DNA of 64,000 nucleotides from positions 372,001-436,000 of the forward strand of contig CANTFK010000270.1 of NCBI GenBank assembly GCA_947646735.1, in the 5' to 3' direction. Each line of letters begins with the position of its first letter. Within the stretch, counting starts at the first letter, position 1. The DNA is from Peronospora farinosa. Its lineage: Eukaryota > Oomycota > Peronosporomycetes > Peronosporales > Peronosporaceae. The position numbers and the translations under genes were made by a program. Shown in pieces: positions 31,122 through 41,066 of this stretch. The notes under the pieces are model-generated. The model made no database searches. It saw only the letters and a list, made by a program, of their open reading frames with translations, and was not told the DNA's origin.

Positions 31122-32406
31122 AGCGCTGAGCTTCGCTCACGCTTTTAGCATCCAGCTCGCCTATGACGCCTCCAAGAGGTCGTTCATGAGTCGACGCTGT
31201 TGATAACACTATAGTGTCATCGTCAAGGTGCACTGGCATTTCTTGACGTACCTCCTCTGTGACACCTATAGGTGCCGTGACCACTGCTAAATTAGCAGTG
31301 TCACTAGGAAAACCTTGGCCCTTTTTGGCATTCGCACCGAGCGAAGTGGGGGGCCCTCCCCCACTAAGACTCGGGCTGCGTACAAACGAGACTGGCGTTC
31401 GAGGATGACGCAGTCCGTTAATGTAAAACGGTGTTTCACCCGTACTGGCGTGAACACTGTTATTGATAGCGAGCTCCACGAATAGCAATTGCTTGTTCCA
31501 TTCTTTGGGAGTCGCTACTGTACGCAACACATCCGCCACAACTCGATTGGCACGTTCCGTTTGGCCATCGGTCTGGGGATGATCAGCGGTTGACATGTGG
31601 AGCTTGCTACCCAGCTGCTCGAACACATGTCGCCAAAAACCCGACGTAAAACGCGGATCCCGGTCCGATACTATGGACTCGGACATCCCGTGTAGTCGAT
31701 ACACGTGATCCAGAAACAAGAGGGCAGCCTCTTTTCCTGAGATCTTGGTGCGACATGGTGCTAAATGCACCATTTTGCTCAGTCTGTTTACACAGACAAC
31801 GAGCCCCGTCATCCCTTTAGGGTCAGACGGTAATCCAAACATGAAGTCCAAGCTGACCGACTTCCAACATTCAGTTGGAATCAGCAGTGGCTTCAGTGGC
31901 GCACTGTTCGAAGGTGCAGGCTTTATGCGCTGACACTCTTCGCAACAGCGAATATAGTTGGCCACCCACCGATATAGGTGGGGCCACCAAAATTCCTCTG
32001 AAACTCGTAAGAATGTCTTTTCACGGCCCAGCTGACCACTAGATGGCGCATCATGGCACTCGTAAAGCATCATCAGCCTGAGATCTTTGTCATGAGGGAC
32101 ATCGATTCTCAAGGGATCACAGGGTGACAGTTGATGCCATAATAGGCCCTCACTGTAACTAAAGCGATTCAACTTCGCTTTGAGGTGCGACGGAAGGGTA
32201 ACCTTTCGTCCACCAAAATGATCCAACAGCAGGCGAAAATGTTCTTCCTGACTGTAACACTCCTTGATATCGGAGGCCATTGAGATCGTCACATGGTAGG
32301 CTTTCATGGCTGCCAGTGTTGGCGAATCACCTTGTGCTTTCGCACGAGACACACTTTCCTGGTGTCTTGCCTCGAGGTCTGGTCTGCGCGATAACGCTTC
32401 AGCCAA
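31090..32406 (-). CDS. Integrase of element A
   Basis: 438 open codons. It begins in the RNase H tail, then the zinc-binding HHCC domain (YECHDAPSSGQLGREKT ... CCEECQRIKP) and the catalytic core with all three acids: [21 protein letters not shown] and DGQTERAN. This is the longest intact part of the element and the catalytic glutamate is preserved, unlike in elements B and C. It catalyses insertion of the element cDNA. Confidence 0.85.
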   Translation of the reverse strand: MAEALSRRPDLEARHQESVSRAKAQGDSPTLAAMKAYHVTISMASDIKECYSQEEHFRLLLDHFGGRKVTLPSHLKAKLNRFSYSEGLLWHQLSPCDPLRIDVPHDKDLRLMMLYECHDAPSSGQLGREKTFLRVSEEFWWPHLYRWVANYIRCCEECQRIKPAPSNSAPLKPLLIPTECWKSVSLDFMFGLPSDPKGMTGLVVCVNRLSKMVHLAPCRTKISGKEAALLFLDHVYRLHGMSESIVSDRDPRFTSGFWRHVFEQLGSKLHMSTADHPQTDGQTERANRVVADVLRTVATPKEWNKQLLFVELAINNSVHASTGETPFYINGLRHPRTPVSFVRSPSLSGGGPPTSLGANAKKGQGFPSDTANLAVVTAPIGVTEEVRQEMPVHLDDDTIVLSTASTHERPLGGVIGELDAKSVSEAQRFVDERSAITH

Positions 32407-33629
32407 GACATTCGACTTACCTGGCTTATATTCAACTTCAAAATTAAATTAAAAGAAGAATGTTAGCCATCTTGCCATTCTCGGCGAGAGGTGCGGTGAA
32501 TTTATAGCGGTCCGCAGTGATGCGTGATCCGTATAAACCACAAAAGGTTCGGTACCCAAGTGGTGCACACGAAACTTTACAAGGGCATACTTATTGAAAG
32601 TAGCTCCTTGTCATGCACAGGGTAATTCAGATCTGCGGCTTTCGAAAGCCGAGACTGATACGATATGACACGGTCAATGCCGCTGTCATCCTTCTGCATG
32701 AGCGCGCTGCCGATTGCAAGATTGCTTGCATCGCGGACGACGCTAAAGGGCTTATCTGCGTCTGGCAATGCCAAGACCGGTGCCTCTACAAGAGATTGTT
32801 TCACTGATGTGAACGCATCGTCTTGCTCCTTTGACCAAGTCCATTCTGTATCCTTTTTTAAAAGGTCAGACAATGTATTAGTCCGCTCCGCCTAATTCTT
32901 GCTGGTACTTATGCAAGTAACTAGCGAGCCCAAGGAATTGACGCAGATCCTTCACATGACGTGAGACTGGCCATTCCTTTATAGCCTTTACCTTTTCTGG
33001 GTCTGCTCGTACACCATGTGCACCTACGATGCAGTCCAGTACAGGTATCTCGAGGACCCCTATGACGCACTTTTGCAAGTTAACGTATAATTGGGCGTCA
33101 CCCAGTGTCTGCAACACAGCAAATAAATGACGCTTGTGCGACTATATTGCGCTCAGATCTTCTTCCGCCCTACTATGTACGAACACGTCGTCAAAGTAAT
33201 GGGGCGCGTAGGCACGGTGCTGACGCATCACGTGAGCCACTACTCGGTTGAATGTTGCTGGAGCATTTTTCAACCCTTGTGGCATCACAAGCCACTCCCA
33301 CAGCATACCGCTTGGGGTGCTTACTGCCGTTTTGGCTACATCGGTATCTCTCATGAGAACTTGATAGTAGCCATCCTCCAGATCCAACGCGAAAAGATAG
33401 TTGACTTTCCCATGGAGTTTTACAGAACATCTTTCCGCGGGATCGGCGTTTGAGCCGGAATCGTGGCCGTGTTCAGCTTATTATAAGAATGAACCACGCG
33501 CCATCCACCTGTTGCTTTACGCACACAGAAGGTCGGGATGCAGTGAGGCGACATTTTCTCACGTACATGTCCCGCCTTAGCTCGCTTGTCGAAGAACTCA
33601 ACTATGTAATCGACTTGTTCCTTCGGCAA
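32407..33629 (-). pseudogene. Reverse transcriptase and RNase H of element A, frameshifted
   Basis: Pieces at 33420-33629 (EFFDKRAKAGHVREKMSPH, PIPRK), 33142-33387 (LEDGYYQVLMRDTDV, MPQGLKNAPATF, HYFDDVFVHS; the YxDD is intact), 32878-33117 (FLGLASYLHKY) and 32577-32873 (RNase H, VVRDASNLAIGSALMQ, NYPVHDKELL). At least three frameshifts separate them. The family copies element RNA into DNA. Confidence 0.82.
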
Positions 33630-34592
33630 CGGCCATTACAATACTTGGTGCCAGGCTCCAGGTCAATCTCGTGCCTGATGCCCCTATCGGCCGGTAGGCG
33701 GCTCAGCACTTCTGCTGGAAACACATCACGGTGTTTCCACAGAACATCATAGAACGGGCTGTCCTTCAAGGCATCCCAGCCTTGAGCAGCAAACCGTTTC
33801 TTCTTGTCGGTTTCCAAGACGCTCTCGTCCATTGTGGACGACGAGCAACAGTCCATAACGTTCTCTTCTGGAACTGGTGCGACTATCTCGTGAATCTTTC
33901 CTTCCTTTAGTTCGTACAGGAACAGACCCCACGTCATCTCCGAGAGATTTACTATCTCCTCGGCAGATGCCAAGACAAGTTGGAGCACCTCAACTGAGGA
34001 TGCCTCCGGCATTTTGTCTTCGACGGCCTCGAACAACTCGTTCGTAGGTCCGTCCTCTTGGACCGAGACTAATTTACGGGTAACTCGTTTCGACGTGCCC
34101 TTGGTCGTCTTAATACGTCTGGTGCTCGTTCTTCGAGTCACTACGAACTTTGACCTGGAAGAAGGTGTCGTTGCTGTAATAGCCAACACTTCTTCCAACC
34201 GCGCTAGGCTCTTGGCTCTGTGCCGGCTCTTTTGGCGCTTGACTTCCTGTCAGCCCACCATCAGCTGCCACAGGCTCTCGTCTCTTTGCAGGACTATTGA
34301 ACGCATGACTACCTGTCATCGCCCCATTCACTACACCAGTCTCTTCGACCTGGGTAGGAATATGTGTCACATGGCTTTCCGCCAGTGCACTTCCAACTAC
34401 ACCACTCCTTTCGAGCTGGGTAGTTCCTGGTGTCGATTGACATACCGTCATCGCACCCTCGACTTTGTTGGACACAGCATCAGCCACATGAGCCTCTCGC
34501 AAGAGCACATCCTTTCCGGTGTCTTGCGTAGAGCTAGCGACTGTGCGTGTACGCCAGTCTATCCATGGTTGGCGTTTATCCAACCAAGGCAT
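33602..34592 (-). pseudogene. Protease-to-RT linker region of element A
   Basis: Two minus-strand frames (34110-34592 part and 33602-34198) cover a low-complexity, Ser/Thr-rich stretch with internal repeats of the form GAMTGSHAF, then an acidic segment and the first RT motif (HEIDLEPGTKYC). The first frame is interrupted at 34592 by element F. The uninterrupted version is visible in element E at 576-860. Confidence 0.65.
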
Positions 34593-35605
34593 TGTGGTGA
34601 AGTGCCAGGGAAAGTTGGAGTTTGAGGGAAATGGAACATAGAGCAAGAGAATTTCTGGTCACTTCCCCGAGGGAGTGACCACGACCCGGCCTCGCGGATT
34701 TACAACCACACACCAGGCCCCGCCGTATTAAGAATATAAGGACCCATACGTGCGGAGTCAGCACAGGCCCCAGGTCCCGGAAACAGGTCCCGGGGACCCA
34801 GGGGCCCAGAGGCCCAGGGGTACAGGGGCCCAGGGGTACAGGGGCCCAGGGGTACAGGGGCCCAGGGGTACAGGAGCCCAGAGGCCTAATGTCCGAGGGT
34901 GCAGAATCGGTACACAGAATATCGAAGATTACAGAAAGTACAGGTACCAAGGAGCCAGTTCTTCCTCCAAGAGTCGACACGTGGCACTATCCAGATCAAA
35001 GGGTTAGGGTTAGGCAAGAAAAGCATACAAAGTATAAGGTAAATAAACACACTCGAATTTGCATTACACGTGGCAGCTTTAAGCGCCCCTCCTAAGCTTC
35101 TCCGTCGCTTCACCTCTTCCGGGCGGGATACCCTTTGGCACCCCGACGTCCAGCAGGTTTTAGACGGCTCAAGCAACGCAAGTTGAACCTCAGGATAGTT
35201 GGCCTGAGGTGTCAAGTAAGTGTCAACACTCTACGACCCGCTACAGGAAGCGGTTTCCCTACGGGGAAGAACACAAAGGGGTCCAAGGACCAAGAACAGT
35301 CAGTCACCAAAGGGGTACGCAGTACCAGGTGCATCGCTCTTGACTTAGTCGATTGAGCCCAAGAAACCCGGTCCCAAGTGAAGTATATCCACTCGGGGAC
35401 CACCAAGTCCAAGTCCTATACAAAGACCAAGCCTTTAAGTCTTCTGCGTCTAACGAGGAGCAAGACCAGCCAAGCCGACGGGTACACAAGGTGAGACCCA
35501 AGGTTGACGCGACACGGTATCGGGGTACCCCCTCCGTAAGTCGGCAGTCCGGCGCTGTGTGTGTTTGTGGTTCTCTCACGTTGTTTGAGAATCCACTCCA
35601 CCACA
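34593..35605 (+). repeat. 5' LTR of element F
   Basis: 1013 bp, TGTGGTGAAG...CTCCACCACA. It contains a G-rich tandem array at about 34796-34885, and the short run GGGTTAGGGTTAGG near 35000. It matches 43719-44730 almost base for base, which points to a recent insertion. Confidence 0.95.
34796..34885 (+). repeat. G-rich 16-bp tandem array in the LTR of element F
   Basis: About five units close to GGGGTACAGGGGCCCA. The same array is in the 3' LTR (about 43922-44011), and a looser version (GGGGTACCGGGGCCCAGG) lies in the internal region at about 43482-43560. Long G runs could form quadruplexes in the LTR. Confidence 0.85.
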
Positions 35606-38088
35606 ATGGTGCGCGTGCCCGGATCTTCGGGAGACGCGGGATTTCACCGTGAGTCCCACGAAGAAGAAAAGATAACGGTCAAGACAGACCAAGGGACGAC
35701 CAAGACACTGGAAACCGGATCGCCAGTGATTAAGAAGGAAGAAGGATCGGAGGACCTGCAAAGCCCGGGGAGGAGCTCTGCTATTGAGGTCAAGGTGGAA
35801 TATGAAGAAAAACCACAAAATCCTCCCCCTTATGTCTTCGTTGAAGAAGACAACATGGGCCATAATAAATATTATGGTCCAGGGGTCCCAAGTTTGACAG
35901 CGAAAGCTAAAAAACAAGGGACCCCGAAGCAAGTCTCCCAACCTACCACTCAAGAGCCAAAGGTGCCCAAGAACAAGCAAAAGAAGCAGAAGCATACCAA
36001 GTTGAAGGCACCGAGAGGCGGAGACACGACGGACGAGTCGGGAGAGAGCCAAGGCGTGGCTAGTAAGGACTGTACAGAAGAAGATTTGGAAGAAGCCTAC
36101 CATCGGAATAAATTGAAGAAGTTTCTCCGAAAGGACCCGGTGATGAAGGCGCTCAAGGTAAAGCTTATGGACCAGGTCCACGGTCCGATAACGGCTCTTC
36201 CCACCACGACCACAGACCTGGAGGTCCTCAAGGCCGTAATGAATCTGCTACATGAAGCTGGGATGGATGCTGGGAACTTTACCGCTGAGACCCTCTTCGA
36301 TTTCGGGTTCGAGACCTTGAAGAAGACCTTAGTGACCCTGCATGGTCACCTCAAGACGTTAGTGGGGGAGTTCCCCCCGAAGGAAGTACCCCGTCAAGAT
36401 GGAGGAGTAGTGGATCCTGGTGTGGGCTCTCCTGCTGGGTCACTCGGTGAATCGTCACCAAGGTCTCAATATGAATCGGCCACCTCATCTATGATGTCGG
36501 CCCTGATGGATACGGTGGACCGAATGCAACTGGGTCCAGCTGGTGCAGCGTTGTTAGAAGCACGAATTCGCGAAGCTGGCCATGTGGACACAGCAACCCC
36601 ATGGGTCCAGCGCCAAACACAGGAGGAGACGGAAGCCCGGTGCAAAGTGGAGCCAAGGTTGATGGGGACAAAGACGAATCAGGAAGCAAAGGCTGAGTCA
36701 GTTTCCCCTAGCGCACTCCAGTCGTACTTTGATAAGGCGATGACCAAGTTCCTTGAAGAGCAAGGCTCCACAAAAGTTGCAGTGGACAGGGGACACACCA
36801 CGAAGGGTCAAGGACCAGTTCATCCCAGGTCCTCCCAGCGAATTGAGCGCCTAGGACCACTAGGCGATATCTTTGATGTGGACATGGAGTATGTGGGGTC
36901 AACCCATGATGAATACGACCCAGATGACTTGGCGTTCCCGATGACCTCAGCGCGAGCGACTGTGGCCGCGGCTACGGCAGGAGGACCCCCTACTGTTGTT
37001 CCACACATTAGGGTATCGGCCTCGTCGGATCTGAAGGAATTTGGCGGGAGGGACCACGATGAAGATCGTGCCAGAAGCTGGAGCACTAAGGTAAAGACGG
37101 CTTTCCTCCGAGACCAGGCACCAGACAGCGAGAAGTGTCTCATTTTTGGGTCCCTGCTCACGGGTCCAGCTCAGAATTGGTATCGACAGCTAGGTCGAAC
37201 GGTACGCGTCGATTGGAAGCTGCTTCTGCAAGATTTCCAAGCACATTTTGCGGCTTGGGGGTGTCGGTGGCCCGACAATATTATCACGCCAGAAAGAGAG
37301 CCGATGAGTCACCCTCAGAATATTTGTACCGTTTGAACGTGGCAGGGCTCAGGGCCAAGCTAGATATTAAGGGTGGGCCCCCCAGTGTAAAGAGTGAACG
37401 CGTGGATCATTACGTGGAAACCTTGGATGATCGAGAATTAGCGGACCAGCTTACATTGCTCAGACTTTCTGATGCAGATGACCTGGAGGAAGTCCTGCTG
37501 GCTCGTCAGAGAGCGAAGACGCGTCAAGGAAGGGTCTTGTTCGGGTCCAGCAAGTTTCGCCAGAAGGGCCCAACCACTCCAGACCACGCCAAGAGTCAGC
37601 TGAGGAGACCCGTCCAGGTCATCCGAGCCACTTCTGAAAGTGAAAATGACCAAGGGTCCAGCTCCAGTGGGTCTGAGGGAGAAGGTGACCTCAGAAGAAT
37701 TTATGCGGCGGCGAGTAAACCTTACACTGGCAGGGCGAGGAACGCAGATGACCACCGGGATCATCAGGACCCATACCCAGACCGAAGTCGACGTGTGGCA
37801 GAGGGACCGGGACAGAAGGTAGTCCTAGGGACACCCGCGACAAGGTGTACCCATTGTGGATCTAGGAAGCATGGGGATCTGGACTGTTGGAAGCGACTCG
37901 TTTGCGAGTGCTGTGGAAAGAAGGGTCACCCAGCCGACCACTGCCTGTTTGTGTGTCGCGGTTGTGGCAAGATTCATGACGTCGGCAAGTGCCCGATGGA
38001 AGAGTTTTACAATCTAATTCGCCAGTGGTACAACCCGACTAAGCAGGCGGGGCAGATGTCCGAGGCGGCGGAGAAGATGTTAAATTAG
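35606..38088 (+). pseudogene. Gag of element F with three zinc knuckles, one frameshift
   Basis: Starts at the ATG directly after the LTR and runs open to about 37258, where a run of five G marks a frameshift. The reading continues in the frame that ends at 38088. A charged N-terminal region is followed by a capsid region (AQNWYRQLGRTVRVDWKLL, then SPSEYLYRLNVAGLRAKL after the shift). Three Cys-His knuckles (CTHCGSRKHGDLDC, CECCGKKGHPADHC, CRGCGKIHDVGKC) lie at about 37846-37995. The shift falls inside the capsid, not between gag and pol, so it is more likely an indel or sequencing error than programmed frameshifting. Confidence 0.8.
35607..35623 (+). other. Primer-binding site of element F, overlapping the gag start codon
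   Basis: TGGTGCGCGTGCCCGGA starts one base after the LTR end. Its complement ends ACCA and splits into a 7-base acceptor strand and a T-stem part, as expected for a tRNA 3' end. The TG of this site belongs to the gag ATG at 35606-35608. Confidence 0.65.
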
Positions 38089-38375
38089 AACGCTCGCCAG
38101 GTTGGAATCTGGTACGAGCCGAGCGTTCTAATTGTTGCATTTATGCATTTGTGGAGAAACACCCCGTGGAGAAGGTCAATAAGATAGATGAATTGATTGA
38201 ATATACATTGGGCTTTTGCATTAATTCTGTTGCTGCTGTGGCCAATGCATGTATGCCTGATGACTATTTTCGAGGAGAGACTATGAGGACATTGGATTTA
38301 TTGCCGGGAGAATCAAGAGGATAATGGAAACACCATGCCCCAGGGAAGTGGTTTAAGCAAGCCAAGGCCTCGGGG

Positions 38376-39311
38376 ATAGTTAACAATATTCGTGCAAATC
38401 TACTGTTTGATTCTGGTGCCGAGATATCTATTTTGGATATCGCCTTTGCTCGTAACGCAGGCTGCCAGATTAACACAAGCGAGAAACAAGAGTGCGTGGG
38501 CATTGGAGAAGCAGTTTACACCACGGAAGGGCGTACGAAGATCAAGATAAAGCTGAATGGTGTATTAGTATACTTCTTCAATGTGTGGGTCGGGTCCATG
38601 GCCGGCCAGGATGTAATACTAGGGATGGACTTTATGGTGCCAGCTGGAATTCGTTTGGACATGGCGGATGGAACTATTTGCTTGCCAGACGAAGTTCGAA
38701 TCCAGCTGACAGGTCGCAAGACCTTGTATAGTGGCCATATGTCTGAGGTAAAATTGGGCCAGTACATGAATTTACCGGCGACAAAATATATCGAGGTTCC
38801 GCTAAAGAGGGTTACGTCGGACCAGTGGAAATTATGGATGACCCGTGGAGACAGATGGGTAACTACGATGATCCAAGGACATGGACATCGCCAATTCTTG
38901 AGGGTCACCAATGTGAGTGAAAAGGACCTGATCCTACACGAGGATACCAAGCTGGGCATTTGGCTGGCTAAGGACCGGGTTCCCCGGGCCCAAGGATTCG
39001 TGTCAGTTGGTTCTAGGAGGTACGCTGAATGGAAAAATATAGCCTACCAAGCAAACACCGACGAGGAGGATGCAGAAACCACTCAAGAAGAAGTGTACCA
39101 AGGTCCGATGGTCGAGAAACCTCAGTACACAGCTCCACAGAAGATGTTGCTACGGACGGGGACCCAAGTGCCAGTGATTAACGTGGTGCACGAGCCTGTT
39201 ATGAGGGACCCTGAGTCATTGCCATCAGATCAGGAGTCTGGGGGGAGGCCCTCGATGGAGGTCAACCAACTGGAGCTAGTGTGGGCACGGAGGTCTCATC
39301 TAGGGATATGA
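38376..39311 (+). CDS. Retropepsin region of element F
   Basis: An open frame through 39311. The active-site motif LLFDSGAEISILD begins near 38400, and the second conserved block is VILGMDF at about 38610-38630. A long acidic linker follows. The catalytic Asp is intact. Known role: cleavage of the element polyprotein. Confidence 0.78.
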   Translation: MVNNIRANLLFDSGAEISILDIAFARNAGCQINTSEKQECVGIGEAVYTTEGRTKIKIKLNGVLVYFFNVWVGSMAGQDVILGMDFMVPAGIRLDMADGTICLPDEVRIQLTGRKTLYSGHMSEVKLGQYMNLPATKYIEVPLKRVTSDQWKLWMTRGDRWVTTMIQGHGHRQFLRVTNVSEKDLILHEDTKLGIWLAKDRVPRAQGFVSVGSRRYAEWKNIAYQANTDEEDAETTQEEVYQGPMVEKPQYTAPQKMLLRTGTQVPVINVVHEPVMRDPESLPSDQESGGRPSMEVNQLELVWARRSHLGI

Positions 39312-39492
39312 CCGATATGGAGAGGGTCCACCCAGAGGAGGGTCCACCGGCCCACCCAGCAGAGGGTCCACCGGTAATCAAGGCTGAAGTAGATACTCCT
39401 GATGACCAGGTCTGTGTTCACGAGAGTGGAAACTTATGTGCCGAGGATATCGACAAAATCTGGTCTGTTATCCCTGAGGTACGAACGAAGCT

Positions 39493-40912
39493 ATGTTGGA
39501 AGACATCCAGATCCCAGACCCCGGTGATACCTCAAAGGAGGAGGTATACCGCCTCCGTCAGATTATATGGAGAAAACGACATTTGCTGATGGGAAAAGGT
39601 AACGCATTACCCCCGGCGGCTCGAGGAGCAGTGTGCGACATTGATGTTGGGAACGCACGGCCAATCGCCCAACGGGTACGGAAGGTGGCCCCTCAATTTA
39701 GGGAGAAGCTGGCAGACCTGATAAAAGGCCTCTTGTCATCCAAGATAATCCAGCATTCCACCTCCCCATGGGCCAGTCCAATTGTAATTATTGTCAAGAA
39801 GAATGGGGTGGATATAAGGCTGTGCATTGACTACCGGATGGTGAATGATTTAACGCGGCTTATGGTGTATCCTATGCCTCTCGTGAATGAGTTGCTGGAA
39901 GACCTAGATAAGGCCCTGTGGTACTGCTCACTGGATATGGCTAGCGGTTTTTAGGTGGTCAGTATGACCGAACGAGCCCGTTTAATCTCGGCATTTGTAA
40001 CCTCGCTCGGGCTTTTTGAGTGGAGACGAATGCCGTTTGGACTGAAGAATGCGCCGCAGATCAATCAGCGGCTGTTGGATAATGCTTTCTTTATATGGGT
40101 TTCTTACGATTTCCTCAGAGCCGGGCTCTGACAAACCAGAGGACCTGTTCGAGGTGGGCCATCCAGAGGGAGACCTCAAGAAGTCTATATTAGGACGTAG
40201 GTCCTATATCGACGACATTTTGGTGACCTCGGAGTCATGGGATGACTTATGCGTGAAAGTGGAACGACTTTTGGAGGTGTGTGACAAGTGGAACTTATCG
40301 ATCAGCGCGGTTAAGAGCTCATGGGGCTGTCAAAAGGTAGATTACCTTGGCCACCAAGTGTCAGCGGAAGGGCTGGAGGCCCACCCTAAAGACCTTCAGT
40401 CCTTGGTGGACTTACCGTTGCCCACTACCCTGAAAGCTATGCAGTCTTTTCTCGGGAGTCTTAACTATCACAGTCGGTTCCTGGAGGACTACGCCAATTA
40501 TGCATCCATCCTGTACGAACTAAGGGAAGTGGATTACCACGTATTACGAAACCGGATAAGCAGGACTGGGGACATACAGGGAGATGACCAGGAGGAGGAC
40601 CGATGGGTCCGGGTGCAGGTAGCATTTGCTATGTTAAAGAATAAGATCGCCACTGCCCCAATCCTCCGCCATTTTGATCCAGACCGGGAACCCGTCATTA
40701 TTGTCTATGCTAGCGAGTGGGCCATCTCGGCATCCCTGGTGCAGGAATATGAAGGGGTGTATATGCCGGTAACTTTCACGAGTCGGACTTTAAAGCCAAA
40801 CGAGATCAACTATGGGCTGGTGGACAAGGAAGTGCTGGCGCTATTGCGAATACTAGACCTTTGCTACACGTCATTGGTCACCCGAACTATCAAGGTCTTG
40901 ACCCGACACTAA
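39493..40912 (+). pseudogene. Reverse transcriptase and first (degenerate) RNase H of element F
   Basis: The first frame (39493-39954) has RT fingers and palm (GLLSSKIIQHSTSPWASPI, RLCIDYRMVND, SLDMASGF) and ends in a TAG where Trp would be expected. The second frame, to 40912, has the catalytic YIDDI at about 40205 and FLGSLNYHSRF. The RNase H at its end reads IIVYASEWAISASL: the first catalytic Asp is Tyr. Loss of this RNase H is usual in elements that have gained a second one. Confidence 0.83.
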
Positions 40913-41066
40913 CGCTGGCGTGGATAGTCCGGTCACCGGGTCTACAAGGTCGCCTTGGAAACTGGGCTGCACTCCTGTCTCAATGGACGTTAGAAGTGGT
41001 TAAGTGCAAGAGGGGCGAAGATGATATACTGAGACATTAGCGGCAAGCATTACGCCTCGCAAAAAT

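Noticed and set aside
34796..34885. CRISPR-like repeat array
   Set aside because: Units are contiguous without spacers, in an LTR of a eukaryotic element.
34576..34980. Gly/Pro-rich minus frame in the F LTR
   Set aside because: It is a reading of the G-rich tandem array, repeated exactly in the other LTR at 43582-44106; not a gene.
35000..35014. GGGTTAGGGTTAGG in both LTRs of element F, as interstitial telomere
   Set aside because: Only two units, part of the LTR in both copies; the usual oomycete-type repeat is TTTAGGG. Chance or LTR sequence.
37240..37270. Programmed -1 frameshift in F gag at the G run
   Set aside because: The shift is inside the capsid region, upstream of the knuckles, and not at the gag-pol border; an indel in a G homopolymer is simpler.
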